A DNA stretch of 64,000 bases from Bacillus cereus ATCC 14579 (GCF_000007825.1 NC_004722.1:3326501-3390500); one strand, 5' to 3'. Shown: positions 18,826-28,148, counted from the stretch's first letter. A program made the numbers and translations. Notes: generated by a model not told the origin, from the letters alone.

Positions 18826-20523
18826 TTAAATATAAGCTGCTTTAAAGGCTTGTTGGACAGCTTGTACTTCTAATGAGTCTTTACCATATAAGTTCGTTGC
18901 TACATGAATACAAGCTTCTTTTAATTCTTTAAAGTCAGAAGTCATATTTAATTCATCCGTATTTGCATAATAGAAAATATCAAACATTTTATCTTCTCCA
19001 ATGCCATGTACGTTTACTCCATTATGGTTTCCACCACTAGCAATCAAGTAAGCTACTTTATTAATAATGCTAGAGTTCGTGTGTACACCACCATGATCGT
19101 GGTCAGCATCAATAGGTAAGTTATTATAATGTCTATAGTCCTCCGGATATCTAGAAGAGATAGATGATGGGTTTTTCATATCTCTAAAAATACGACCAGA
19201 TTGTTCTCCCATTGTCCAATTGAACTTTCCGTTATTTGCATACTTTTCAACTGCTACTCCTAAAATATCAGATAACGCTTCATTAATTGCACCAGCTTCT
19301 CCTGCGTACTCAAGTCCAGACTCATTTCTTGTAACCGCGTGTGTAAATTCATGTCCTGCCACATCAAATGCTCTAACAATTGGATCTCCATATACCAGCA
19401 TAGCCCCATTACTAAATGCATTAAACCACTGCTTAGGATTCCCTTTATTCGTACCATTTGTGTTCCAACCATGAACGACAGAAATTACTTTTTGTCCGTT
19501 ATTATCAAAGCTGTTACGGCCATATTTTTCTTGATAAAAATCATATACTTTCGTTGCTAAATAATGGGCACTAACTGCTTTAGGATCTGTAAAATTTGTA
19601 GAATTACTTGTTACTAAATCATCGAGATAACCCCATACATTTCTTCTATAATTATTATAATCTTTATAATTAGCAGTATATGTTTCAATTCCCTTACCAC
19701 GAGAATAATCTGCAAGCATGTACGTTCCATCACTTCGCTGCGTAATTCCAAACGTACGATTAATACCTAAGTCATCTTTTCCTGTACCTGTTAATTTTGA
19801 AGGATCTTGTGATTTATTTACTGTCGCAGATTGGACAATACTACTATCTACTTGTATACCTAATTTTTGAACGAGTTCTTTTAATAGATTACCACCAAAA
19901 GCATCAATTAATACTGTACCAGATACATATTCAGGTGTAGATGCACTAAAAGTAATTTGATATGCGTTTGTAGCTTTATTTGTATTTTCATCTACATATA
20001 CTACTTGTTTAATTTCTGGTTCTTCAATAAATGTAAGATCATTTCCATAGATGTTGAAAAGCTGTTTCTTTGCATCCTCTTCTGATAAAGTAATAGGTTG
20101 TTTCAAATCTTCCTGTTGTTGTAGATCTTGGGCACTATCCCCCGAAACGCTCGTAAGTACACCATCATCATTAATATGTGCTGTTAGTTGATATCCGTAT
20201 ACATCACGTCCTTCATACGTTTGTTGAAGACGTACCAATGTAGTACCATCATAAGATTTACGACTTTGCGTAACATTATAATTAACTTTGGATTCCGTAT
20301 TAACTTGCTTTGATGATAATGCTTGTTCTGTTTTTCCTTTTAGTGCATCCTTTGCTACATTTTCTGCCGAATTTTGAGAAGGTGCTGTTAAATTACCTGT
20401 TCGGAACGTATCCTCCTTTGTGTCCACTTTTAAATCTTCTGTTGCCGCATGTACTCCTCCATAAGGCATAATCGCCGATAACACCACTCCTGTAGTTAAA
20501 CCTACCTTTACGAAATTATTCAT
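18826..20523 (-). CDS. Neutral protease (bacillolysin), peptidase M4
   Basis: Secreted thermolysin-like zinc metalloprotease. The 565-residue preproprotein has a signal peptide (residues about 1-27 ending VHA), an FTP/PepSY propeptide to about residue 245, then the catalytic domain with zinc motif HEFTH (391-395) and the third ligand in GAINEALSD (about 410-418). The C-terminal active-site histidine lies in DHDHGGVHTNSSIINK. It sits downstream of the enhancin-like gene on the same strand. I see no PlcR box of its own. Confidence 0.94.
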   Translation of the reverse strand: MNNFVKVGLTTGVVLSAIMPYGGVHAATEDLKVDTKEDTFRTGNLTAPSQNSAENVAKDALKGKTEQALSSKQVNTESKVNYNVTQSRKSYDGTTLVRLQQTYEGRDVYGYQLTAHINDDGVLTSVSGDSAQDLQQQEDLKQPITLSEEDAKKQLFNIYGNDLTFIEEPEIKQVVYVDENTNKATNAYQITFSASTPEYVSGTVLIDAFGGNLLKELVQKLGIQVDSSIVQSATVNKSQDPSKLTGTGKDDLGINRTFGITQRSDGTYMLADYSRGKGIETYTANYKDYNNYRRNVWGYLDDLVTSNSTNFTDPKAVSAHYLATKVYDFYQEKYGRNSFDNNGQKVISVVHGWNTNGTNKGNPKQWFNAFSNGAMLVYGDPIVRAFDVAGHEFTHAVTRNESGLEYAGEAGAINEALSDILGVAVEKYANNGKFNWTMGEQSGRIFRDMKNPSSISSRYPEDYRHYNNLPIDADHDHGGVHTNSSIINKVAYLIASGGNHNGVNVHGIGEDKMFDIFYYANTDELNMTSDFKELKEACIHVATNLYGKDSLEVQAVQQAFKAAYI

Positions 20524-20580
20524 ATTCTTACTCCTTTATAATCTTATTATTAAGTTAAATAAATGTTTTTTCAAAATTGG

Positions 20581-20610
20581 AAACATAGATATTTCAAACT
20601 ATCTATGTTT
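20581..20610. promoter_or_regulatory. Perfect inverted repeat upstream of protease
   Basis: AAACATAGATA (20581-20591) and TATCTATGTTT (20600-20610) with an 8-base centre, 58 bp before the protease ATG. There is no T run after it on the minus strand, so an operator or 5'-UTR hairpin is more likely than a terminator. Confidence 0.5.
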
Positions 20611-20691
20611 ATCTACTGTTTATGAATTGTGATTCCTCATAATATAGATAGATTGCGTCTTTACTTTTAGATTCATTTCATTCCTCAAAAA

Positions 20692-22920
20692 TTACTCATT
20701 ATATAAGCTATCTTTATATTTATTTATATACGTTATTTTTTGTGGTTCTGATAACATATTTATCGCCATCCACACATTCTTTTTCATTTCTAATTTTTGC
20801 ATTGGTATCTCTTTTAAAACCGGATTACTTATAATTTCTTCCATTTCTTCATCAATTCTTTTCATAAGATTTTCTTCTGGATTATTTTTTAAATAAGTAT
20901 TTTTCAGTCCCCATTTTGTCATTATAAATTCATTTGTTTTATTCATAGGATTAATAATAGTAGCTTTACTAGTTAATCGTTTTTTTATTTCATCATGATA
21001 GATTTTAATTTTATATCCTTCTTTTAGTGGAATAGTATCTTTTACAATCGTTACATTTGTCCCTTCCATTTCCTTCGTATAAATTTTTTCACCTTTCTCA
21101 TTAAACACCTCTATTGATGCGTATTTTTCATCTGTATAATAGCTATGAGGCGTTTTAGTAGTAACCGTAAAAACAGCCCGCTTTTGCTCTAAGTCTGTAT
21201 TTAATTCGGCAAACTGATCATCTCCTAATCCTAGGAATTGAATCGTTTCATTTACCAAATTGCTCACTTTCATTTCGTTAACATCAATCGTTAGACTATT
21301 ATCCTTTTCCTTTACATAGGCATAATACGAACGGAAATGATACATTCTATCCATTTTCTCACCTGAAATTTCAACCGTATAAACCCCATTTGGTACGTCT
21401 TGTAAATTGATATCTGCTGTTTCAATTGTTTTTTCTTGAACAACTGTATTCCTTTCTTTTAATTTAATCTTTCTTCCTTTCAATGTATCTATTTCATTTG
21501 TATGTAAATGGATATGCAAATTCCCTTTTAACCCAAGTGAAGCAATTTGCTGATTCGTAACTATTTCAAAGTTAGAGTTTATCGGAATATCAGGATCAAC
21601 TAGAGCTCTCGCCTTAGCTAATTGTGATTCAGGCACTATATACGCTAAAGAAGTAATTGCCGGATAACCTTTCGCCCTATTCATCTCTATTTGTTTATGA
21701 TTAAGCTTAAAGCCCCATCTTTCAAAAACGGGTGTAAAATCAACTTGTACATTCTCGCTATAATACTGATTCATTAAATCCGGTAAAGAATAATCCCCCT
21801 TTTTGAAAGCAGCATTGCTAGCTAGTTTTCGATAACCTTGATACATTTTTGCAAAAGCTTCATCGCCAGCTTTTTGTTTCGCCATCGTTAAAAGAATAAG
21901 TTTTTGTCGCAAATCTAAATCATCATAATTTTTATTTTCTTTCATTAAAGCATTGTATAAATTCCGTTCTACCTGTTCCTTCTTCCCAAAATTAAATAAC
22001 CAACCAACTTGATCTGCTTTTTTGCCGTATTTACTATATTGATATTGAACACCAAATAGATTATTAGAAACTTCTCCTGTAAATATTCCTTGATTATCAA
22101 AACCAGCTTGGTATCCATGAGCGATTTCATGTAAAGTTCCCCAACTTAGTTTATCTAACCACATCTTTGTACTATCTGTACTATTGGCTGTCCAATTTGC
22201 GCCATAATAGGCACCGCCAGCACCAGATATATCTGCTTTTAAGAAATAACGATTTTGACTTTTTTTATTTTCAACCGTTGAGCCATCTAAACCAATAATT
22301 GAATCATACATCGCAAAAATATCTTCATAATATGCAATTAACTCATCCAACGATTGAAAATCTTTTAAAGATCTTACTAACTCTTTATCTTTTTTAGGTA
22401 CAAATAATTGAAAACTCTCCCCTTGAATTAACGCATACTCTCCATCAAATTGATCCCATGTACTAAAAAATTGAGATACACTTCCTTGTTGTTTATAAAT
22501 CGCAAGAGGTTTAGTAGCACTTTCATTCCCTAGTTGGTACTCAAGTACAGCGTGCTCTTCACCATACGGAGTATCTATGAAAGGAACTAAAGGCGTATCA
22601 CCTTGAATGGTAATCCATTCATTTCCTACTTGTATGGATTTTTCATTTTTAGAGTCATTAGACAATAAACGTAATGTTAATTTGTCTTTAAAATTAGGAT
22701 TCGTTTGTCTTACCTTTAATGGTGTATTTCTCTGCAAAATAAATCCTAAATCTTGTCGATCGTGATATTTACCCTTACTTATGCCCGCCTGAAATATCCA
22801 AGTAGGCTCTTCTAAACTAGTAATTTCTTTTACATTTGTTCGTTCATCAGCATGTAAGTGTATATTTCCTATGAGGAAAAACATTGTATACATGATGCCT
22901 ATAACAAGTAGCCTTTTCAT
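20692..22920 (-). CDS. bel: Enhancin-like metalloprotease (Bel type, M60-like)
   Basis: Secreted protease of the viral-enhancin/M60 group, which degrades mucin-type glycoproteins in gut linings. The 742-residue protein has a signal peptide (residues about 1-24), the zinc motif HEIAH (264-268) with a likely third ligand Glu283 (TGEV), and a beta-rich C-terminal half. Size and motif fit Bacillus Bel. In B. anthracis an enhancin gene also neighbours an M4 protease. A perfect PlcR box lies 138 bp upstream. Confidence 0.83.
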   Translation of the reverse strand: MKRLLVIGIMYTMFFLIGNIHLHADERTNVKEITSLEEPTWIFQAGISKGKYHDRQDLGFILQRNTPLKVRQTNPNFKDKLTLRLLSNDSKNEKSIQVGNEWITIQGDTPLVPFIDTPYGEEHAVLEYQLGNESATKPLAIYKQQGSVSQFFSTWDQFDGEYALIQGESFQLFVPKKDKELVRSLKDFQSLDELIAYYEDIFAMYDSIIGLDGSTVENKKSQNRYFLKADISGAGGAYYGANWTANSTDSTKMWLDKLSWGTLHEIAHGYQAGFDNQGIFTGEVSNNLFGVQYQYSKYGKKADQVGWLFNFGKKEQVERNLYNALMKENKNYDDLDLRQKLILLTMAKQKAGDEAFAKMYQGYRKLASNAAFKKGDYSLPDLMNQYYSENVQVDFTPVFERWGFKLNHKQIEMNRAKGYPAITSLAYIVPESQLAKARALVDPDIPINSNFEIVTNQQIASLGLKGNLHIHLHTNEIDTLKGRKIKLKERNTVVQEKTIETADINLQDVPNGVYTVEISGEKMDRMYHFRSYYAYVKEKDNSLTIDVNEMKVSNLVNETIQFLGLGDDQFAELNTDLEQKRAVFTVTTKTPHSYYTDEKYASIEVFNEKGEKIYTKEMEGTNVTIVKDTIPLKEGYKIKIYHDEIKKRLTSKATIINPMNKTNEFIMTKWGLKNTYLKNNPEENLMKRIDEEMEEIISNPVLKEIPMQKLEMKKNVWMAINMLSEPQKITYINKYKDSLYNE

Positions 22921-23057
22921 TTACATATCTCCTTTTCTATTTTTTATATACAAAATACAATAAAACCCTCCTTCTTTACTTATAACTGTCGTCAGTAAGT
23001 TACTTATTAGTGTAATTATTATAGTTACATTAGCTCATGATTATCAATCATTAAATA

Positions 23058-23073
23058 TATGTAATTTTGCATA
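23058..23073 (-). promoter_or_regulatory. PlcR box upstream of enhancin gene
   Basis: TATGTAATTTTGCATA fits the PlcR consensus TATGNAN4TNCATA at every fixed position. It is 138 bp upstream of the bel start. PlcR is the quorum-sensing virulence activator of the group. Confidence 0.85.
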
Positions 23074-23146
23074 TATGGATATAAAACCGAAATTTTTGAA
23101 ATACCGTGAAATGATCCAATATTATTTCATACATTATTCAATAAAA

Positions 23147-23180
23147 AAACACACGAAGCCCCTTAAGTCTTCATGTGTTT
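23147..23180 (-). terminator. Terminator of the MCP gene
   Basis: AAACACACGAAG pairs with CTTCATGTGTTT with one mismatch. On the minus strand it is followed by TTTTATTG. Confidence 0.75.
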
Positions 23181-23218
23181 TCATACATGTTATTACATTT
23201 GTAATTGAATAAATTATC

Positions 23219-24934
23219 TTATTCTGTAATATTAAATTTTGAAACCAGTTCCGTTAATTCTTCCACCTTTTCTTTCATTTTGTTAGATTGAATTGATATT
23301 TGTTCAATTGATACAGCTTGTGATTGAATTGATTTTACTGTTTGAAGAGTCTCTTTTTTTACATCCGTTGCAGTTTCAGAAACTAGCGAAAGAGAAGCAT
23401 TTACTTCTTCTGTACCAGCAGACATCTCTTCTGTCGCTGCGGATACTTCTTGAATTTGACTTGTAATCTTATCAATATCTCTCATAATAGACAAGAAGGT
23501 TTGATTCGCTTTGTGGGCAGCTTCTTTTCCTTCTACTGCCTTCTGTTGGCCTTTTCGCATGACATTAACTGTATCTTGAGTATCTTGTTGAATGGATTTT
23601 ATTAAATGATTCACTTCCTTTGCAGATTCTTTAGATTGCTCAGCCAAGTCTCGAACTTCTGCGGCAACCACTGCAAATCCTTTCCCATTCTCTCCAGCAC
23701 GTGCCGCTTCAATAGCGGCATTTAAGGCAAGAAGATTCGTTTGTTCGGCAATATTAGTAATTGCAGCGAGAGCTGTATCAATCTGTTGTGTACGTGTAAC
23801 AAGTTTATTTATTACTTTTGATGTTTCCTCGACAACATCATGCACACTATTCATTTGAAGAATAGAGTGATTTATCACTTCACTACCGATATTTATTCGT
23901 TCTGTAGTCGTTACTGCTACCTCAGCGACTACTGCTGAAGATTCAGCTACAGTTTGCACCCCTGTTGTAATTTCTTCCATTGAGGATGAGCTCTCCTGAA
24001 TACTAGTTACCTGTCCTTCTATTTTTGTTTTTACTTCTAAAACAGTCTGTACAACCTCATTTGAAATACTAGACGCTCGATTTGTATCTTGTAATACGCC
24101 CTCCGTAGTAGAAATAACCTCTTGTGTTGTCATCTTAACATTCGCAATTAATTGTTGAAGGTTATCTAACATACTATTAAAAGACTGAACAATATGCCCT
24201 AATTCATTATTTGCTTTATAAGGAGTACGTGTTGTTAAATCTCCAGCTGCTACTTTTTCCATATCATTTTGTAGTAACACAAGTGGTTTTCGGATAGTTA
24301 ATTTAATAATATATCCAATTAATATAATTATCAAAATTGCTAAAAGCGAAATACTAACAAACATTATCATTGTATTTTGAGCACTATTATTATTTTCCTT
24401 CTGTAAAAGCTCTGCATTATTACTATTATATAAAATTAATTCACGAATTGATTTTATTGATTTTTGCATATTAGGTTCAATCTCTTTTAGGTAATATGCA
24501 TATGCTTCCTCATTATTAGATTTCCCTAATTCTTGCGCTTTCTTCATTTGAGTTCTTAATTTATTAAATGTTTCATAAAACGTGTTATATAATTCTTTTT
24601 CTTTAGTAGAAATAACTTTAGCCTCAAACTGCTTTAAAAGATAATCATTTTCCTGACGAATTCCGTCCATTTCTCTTATTAATTCATTCATTCTTTTTTC
24701 ATCTTTTGATACCATAATTTCCATAAAGTTCATATTAACATGATAAAAATTAGATTCTACAATACCAATCCACTCAATTGGTAGTAAATTATCCTCATAC
24801 ATATTAGAGGAAGTACTTTTCCCTCTTTCTAATCCCCAAAACCCTATTAGGGATAATACTATACATGCAATACTTGATATAGTTATTAATATGTTTAGTT
24901 TTGTACCAACCTTACTGTTTCTTAATAATTCCAA
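23219..24934 (-). CDS. Methyl-accepting chemotaxis protein
   Basis: A 571-residue transmembrane chemoreceptor. It has a first membrane helix at about residues 11-31, a periplasm-side four-helix-bundle sensor to about 185, a second helix at about 188-210, and a HAMP domain. A long coiled-coil signalling domain follows, with the hairpin tip EQTNLLALNAAIEAARAGE and GKGFAVVAAEVRDLAEQS. A perfect PlcR box lies 82 bp upstream, linking chemotaxis to the virulence regulon. Confidence 0.95.
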   Translation of the reverse strand: MELLRNSKVGTKLNILITISSIACIVLSLIGFWGLERGKSTSSNMYEDNLLPIEWIGIVESNFYHVNMNFMEIMVSKDEKRMNELIREMDGIRQENDYLLKQFEAKVISTKEKELYNTFYETFNKLRTQMKKAQELGKSNNEEAYAYYLKEIEPNMQKSIKSIRELILYNSNNAELLQKENNNSAQNTMIMFVSISLLAILIIILIGYIIKLTIRKPLVLLQNDMEKVAAGDLTTRTPYKANNELGHIVQSFNSMLDNLQQLIANVKMTTQEVISTTEGVLQDTNRASSISNEVVQTVLEVKTKIEGQVTSIQESSSSMEEITTGVQTVAESSAVVAEVAVTTTERINIGSEVINHSILQMNSVHDVVEETSKVINKLVTRTQQIDTALAAITNIAEQTNLLALNAAIEAARAGENGKGFAVVAAEVRDLAEQSKESAKEVNHLIKSIQQDTQDTVNVMRKGQQKAVEGKEAAHKANQTFLSIMRDIDKITSQIQEVSAATEEMSAGTEEVNASLSLVSETATDVKKETLQTVKSIQSQAVSIEQISIQSNKMKEKVEELTELVSKFNITE

Positions 24935-25015
24935 TTCACTTTCTCCATTCTAATATATAGTTTAAGTAATGTATTTTATACCAAGAATCCAAAAATTACG
25001 ATGTTTATTTTGTAA

Positions 25016-25031
25016 TATGCAATTTTGCATA
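25016..25031 (-). promoter_or_regulatory. PlcR box upstream of MCP gene
   Basis: TATGCAATTTTGCATA is a perfect match to TATGNAN4TNCATA and itself an almost complete palindrome. It is 82 bp upstream of the MCP start. Confidence 0.88.
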
Positions 25032-25108
25032 TCATCCACTACTGATTCAAAATAACCTAACATTGTAATTTTGGTTTTCCAAAAATTCATGATTATGAAC
25101 ACACCCTA

Positions 25109-25231
25109 TTAATTCTTGAACTTCTCATCCAAAATATCCAAAAATATTGTGGCACTAGGGGAACCCATCATTGATGTATAAATTACACTACCATACAAGA
25201 CTAGCTTAAAAATATTTTTCTTATTGCTCAT
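25109..25231 (-). CDS. Possible 40-residue peptide gene
   Basis: ATG at 25229-25231 follows GAGAGGAAAT and opens a 40-codon frame. It has a basic start (MSNKKNIFK), a hydrophobic stretch (LVLYGSVIY) and a tail ending LDILDEKFKN. The pattern resembles a short exported peptide. It lies between the nucleotidase terminator and the PlcR box of the MCP gene, so a transcript through it would run into the MCP promoter. No RNPP-type receptor gene is adjacent. It could be chance. Confidence 0.4.
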   Translation of the reverse strand: MSNKKNIFKLVLYGSVIYTSMMGSPSATIFLDILDEKFKN

Positions 25232-25302
25232 TTTTCTATTTCCTCTCTATTAGAAGTACTCCTAGCACATCACACTAATAAAAACGATAGTATTAAAAAA
25301 TA

Positions 25303-25331
25303 AGGAAAGACATAACACCTATGTCTTTCCT
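25303..25331 (-). terminator. Intrinsic hairpin after the nucleotidase gene
   Basis: Perfect 12-bp arms AGGAAAGACATA and TATGTCTTTCCT with loop ACACC, followed on the minus strand by TATTTTTT. Confidence 0.85.
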
Positions 25332-25387
25332 CTAAAATTGTAACACTCAATATACTCTTAGCTCTATTTGATTTGCCAGTTAAATCC

Positions 25388-25957
25388 TCACATTTCTTTC
25401 TTTATAATATCTCCTAACTCCGTCCAACTTGTAATCCGCGGGATATTGAGATGTTGATTGTAAGAAGTAGTTTTTGCATACACATTTATCGGTTTTCCTA
25501 TTAACGTTTCTAAGACTGCCGGCTTATCATCAAAGAAATAGTTTAATTTTATTTCTTGTATGAAGTGTATTTTTTCTTCATCCTTCATTCCATAGAAAAA
25601 GCGATCTTCATGTACCGGAAAACCTTTTTCTATTAACCATTTTTTTGTTTGCTCTCCATGTTCTTTAGGCCGTGCTGTTATATAGTATATTTCATGTCCC
25701 TGTTTTTCTAATTCTTGTAATGTCTCTACTGCATATGGAAACGGTGAACAAGAAGTATAATAAATCTCATCCAGCAAACTATTCCACATATGACTGCCTT
25801 CCTCCGAAGTCATGCCAAATGCTTCATGAATTTCAATTGTTTTTAAAGAATGAAATACATCCAATCCTACTTTTTTGTTTAATTTCTTATTATATAAATG
25901 AAAAGCATGCTGCCTTAAATCAATTAATGTATCATCGATATCAAATCCAAACTTCAC
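25388..25957 (-). CDS. HAD-family 5'-nucleotidase, YqfW/NT5C type
   Basis: A 189-residue HAD phosphatase-like protein. Motif I is GFDIDDTLID (nucleophile and acid Asp), motif II YYITARPKEHGEQTKKWL, and motif IV YFFDDKPAVLETL. The layout fits the NT5C-type putative nucleotidase family. It lies downstream of the ribD terminator hairpin with its own good start. Confidence 0.82.
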   Translation of the reverse strand: MKFGFDIDDTLIDLRQHAFHLYNKKLNKKVGLDVFHSLKTIEIHEAFGMTSEEGSHMWNSLLDEIYYTSCSPFPYAVETLQELEKQGHEIYYITARPKEHGEQTKKWLIEKGFPVHEDRFFYGMKDEEKIHFIQEIKLNYFFDDKPAVLETLIGKPINVYAKTTSYNQHLNIPRITSWTELGDIIKKEM

Positions 25958-25988
25958 TCTTCATCGCTCCTTTCTGCAATCCATTTAT

Positions 25989-26028
25989 CGGAACATATAA
26001 GTAGCTTTTATTCTCCTTATATGTTCCG
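25989..26028 (-). terminator. Terminator overlapping the ribD end
   Basis: Perfect 13-bp arms CGGAACATATAAG and CTTATATGTTCCG. The stem includes the ribD stop codon. Confidence 0.75.
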
Positions 26029-27115
26029 ATATTCTGGATAGCCAATAAATCTATAATCTTTTCCAACCTGGGTAAATGATACATCCTTAAATTCAATTGC
26101 ATCTTGCATTTTAGTAATACCAGTCCCCTCTACAAAGCTAGGCGCCAATCTGCCCCCAATAATTTTTGGTGCGACATATAATATAAGTTTATCCATCAAT
26201 TTATTTTCAATAAACGAAGCATTTACCTCTCCCACCACCTTCAACAAGCAGGGAGGAAACTCCTTTTTGCCCTAAAACATCAAGCATTTCATGTAAGTTT
26301 ATATGCTTTTCTCCGCTAGTAACAAATACTTTAACTCCTGCATTTTCTAATGCTATCTTTTTTTTCGCTGCATGATTACTTGTTGTAAATATCCAGGTAG
26401 GAGCTTCTCCATCTGTAACAACATTAGCTTCCATCGGTATGCGTAATGTCGAGTCCAATATTATTCGAATTGGATTTCGTCCATTTGGAATACGTGTTGT
26501 CAATGATGGATTATCCTTTTGAACAGTATTCGCTCCTACTAAAATAGCCGCATTTTCGTTTCGTATTTGGTGTACTTCTTGTCTTGCTTCTGTAGATGTA
26601 ATCCACTTACTATCCGATGAAGACGTAGCGATTTTACCGTCTAATGTAACTCCTGATTTAATCGTTACAAATGGACGCTTTGTCAAAATATATTTATTAA
26701 AGACTTCATTCATTTTTTTAGATTCTTCTTCACACACTCCTACAAGTACTTCAATACCTGCATCTTGTAGAATTTTAATTCCACGTCCAGAAACAAGCGG
26801 GTTTGGATCAAGTGTAGCAACTACTACCTTCTTAATTCCTGCTTGTACAATTGCTTCAGCACAAGGCCCTGTTCTACCATGATGAGAACAAGGTTCAAGA
26901 GTTACATAGATTGTAGCACCACGTACCTGTTCTCCAGCCATACGTATCGCATGTATTTCGGCATGTGGTTCTCCGGCCTTCATATGTGCTCCGACCCCTA
27001 CAATTCGATTATCATTTACAATTACAGATCCAACCAATGGATTTGGAGTCGTTTGTCCCTTCATAGCCTTGGCATTTTCTAGTGCTAGCTTCATATACAA
27101 TTCATGCTCAAGCAT
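26017..27115 (-). pseudogene. ribD: Riboflavin deaminase/reductase RibD, frameshifted
   Basis: Bifunctional deaminase and reductase acting after GTP cyclohydrolase II. The N-terminal zinc deaminase motifs HAEIHA and PCSHHGRTGPC are intact, followed by the reductase domain (TLDGKIATSSSDSKWITS). The frame breaks at 26231-26233, where GGG replaces the GG needed to read LLVEGGGEVNASFIEN. The last 70 residues (KIIGG, VGKDYRFIGY) continue in another frame. ATG 27113-27115 overlaps the ribA stop by eight bases, indicating translational coupling. Confidence 0.88.
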
Positions 27116-27845
27116 GTAAGTGTCCCCCTTCAAAATGTCCAGAACGCTGAATCTTCGTTTGCAAATATTTCTCATTAAACTCTGAGATATCACCCCATAA
27201 CGGTTCACGACTCGTAACATTTAATCCAGCTTTTTGTAACGCTTCTAATTTTTTCGGATTATTTGTAATAAGTTTTACAGGTTTTGAGCGTAGCGCTTTT
27301 AATACTTCAATTGTATCATCATAGTTTCGAACATCATCTTCAAAGCCTAGGTTCAGATTAGCTTCTACTGTATCTAACCCATTTTCTTGCAAGAGGTACG
27401 TCATTGCTTTACTAAACAAACCAATTCCTCTTCCTTCATGATTCGCTAAGTAAAATAAAGCACCTGAACCATGTTCTGTAATCATTTGTAAAGACTGCTT
27501 TAATTGGAATCCACAGTCACAACGTTTACTACCAAAGATATCACCGGTGTGACAAATACTATGCATACGAATTAGGGCATCTTCAGAATTCTCAAAATCA
27601 CCATATACAAGCACACTAGATTGCTGCATATCAGCTAAATTAATAGATGAGAGTTTTTTGATAATTCCTTCTACACTATTTGTAACCTCACTACATTGTA
27701 ACCAAGAATACCATTGGAAAATTTTAGTCTCCCCATATAAATTAATTGGCAATTTGATAGGTCCTACTAAATAAATATCCTTTCCATCTTGATGTATAAA
27801 TTGAATTTTATCTTCTAACATATGAATTGTATCTGTTGTAACCAT
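27108..27845 (-). CDS. ribA: GTP cyclohydrolase II
   Basis: Opens the imidazole ring of GTP in the first step of riboflavin synthesis. The protein of about 245 residues shows the zinc and active-site motif HSICHTGDIFGSKRCDCGFQ, the catalytic NHEGRGIG, and NLGFEDDVRNYDD. It is the single-domain RibA form, without the RibB synthase domain. ATG 27843-27845 follows AGGAGG at 27850-27855; the open frame extends further upstream but without a ribosome site. Its -35 region is covered by a TTAC-N5-GTAA palindrome. Confidence 0.9.
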   Translation of the reverse strand: MVTTDTIHMLEDKIQFIHQDGKDIYLVGPIKLPINLYGETKIFQWYSWLQCSEVTNSVEGIIKKLSSINLADMQQSSVLVYGDFENSEDALIRMHSICHTGDIFGSKRCDCGFQLKQSLQMITEHGSGALFYLANHEGRGIGLFSKAMTYLLQENGLDTVEANLNLGFEDDVRNYDDTIEVLKALRSKPVKLITNNPKKLEALQKAGLNVTSREPLWGDISEFNEKYLQTKIQRSGHFEGGHLHA

Positions 27846-27890
27846 TAGGTACCTCCTAGTATTGAGAATCTCTAAAAATTCTCTTCCATT

Positions 27891-27920
27891 GTTATATTTT
27901 TTATTGTTTAACTTACACAA
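27891..27920 (-). promoter_or_regulatory. Promoter of ribA-ribD
   Basis: On the minus strand, -35 TTGTGT (27915-27920) and -10 TATAAC (27891-27896) with an 18-bp spacer, about 45 bp before the ribA start. The -35 lies inside palindrome 27911-27927. No FMN riboswitch is seen. Confidence 0.6.
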
Positions 27921-27927
27921 CGTAAGT
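27911..27927. promoter_or_regulatory. HxlR-E operator candidate 1
   Basis: Perfect palindrome ACTTAC-ACAAC-GTAAGT overlapping the ribA -35 element. The core TTAC-N5-GTAA is shared with two further sites before the divergent hxlR gene. Confidence 0.6.
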
Positions 27928-28030
27928 GTTTTTACAGATGCTATTCTTTTTTCTCTCAGCTTATATGCAATATGTATCATTACAACTTTGGCCATTTAAA
28001 GAAAAGAGTTTTAGTTACATAAAACAACTT

Positions 28031-28047
28031 AGTTACCTTATGTAAGT
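28031..28047. promoter_or_regulatory. HxlR-E operator candidate 2
   Basis: AGTTAC-CTTAT-GTAAGT, same TTAC-N5-GTAA core, midway in the ribA-hxlR intergenic region. Confidence 0.5.
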
Positions 28048-28097
28048 GAATATACATTCGTAATTAATTTACGTCAAGTAATTAATTATAAAAACAT

Positions 28098-28126
28098 TTG
28101 TTACTAATAGTAAGATGTTATATAAT
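28098..28126 (+). promoter_or_regulatory. hxlR promoter with operator candidate 3
   Basis: -35 TTGTTA (28098-28103), 17-bp spacer, -10 TATAAT (28121-28126). The palindrome TTAC-TAATA-GTAA (28101-28113) overlaps the -35, suggesting autorepression. Confidence 0.65.
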
Positions 28127-28148
28127 TTGTTTTAGGAGGTGAAGGAAA

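Noticed and set aside
20611..20640. PlcR box before the M4 protease
   Set aside because: TATGAATTGTGATTCCTCATA has the half-sites but the wrong spacing for TATGNAN4TNCATA.
23036..23056. Fur-like box (TGATTATCAATCATTA)
   Set aside because: Imperfect symmetry, no iron-related gene nearby, and it abuts a clear PlcR box.
27846..28148. FMN riboswitch before ribA
   Set aside because: The conserved RFN core is not visible in the leader, which is also too short after the predicted start point.
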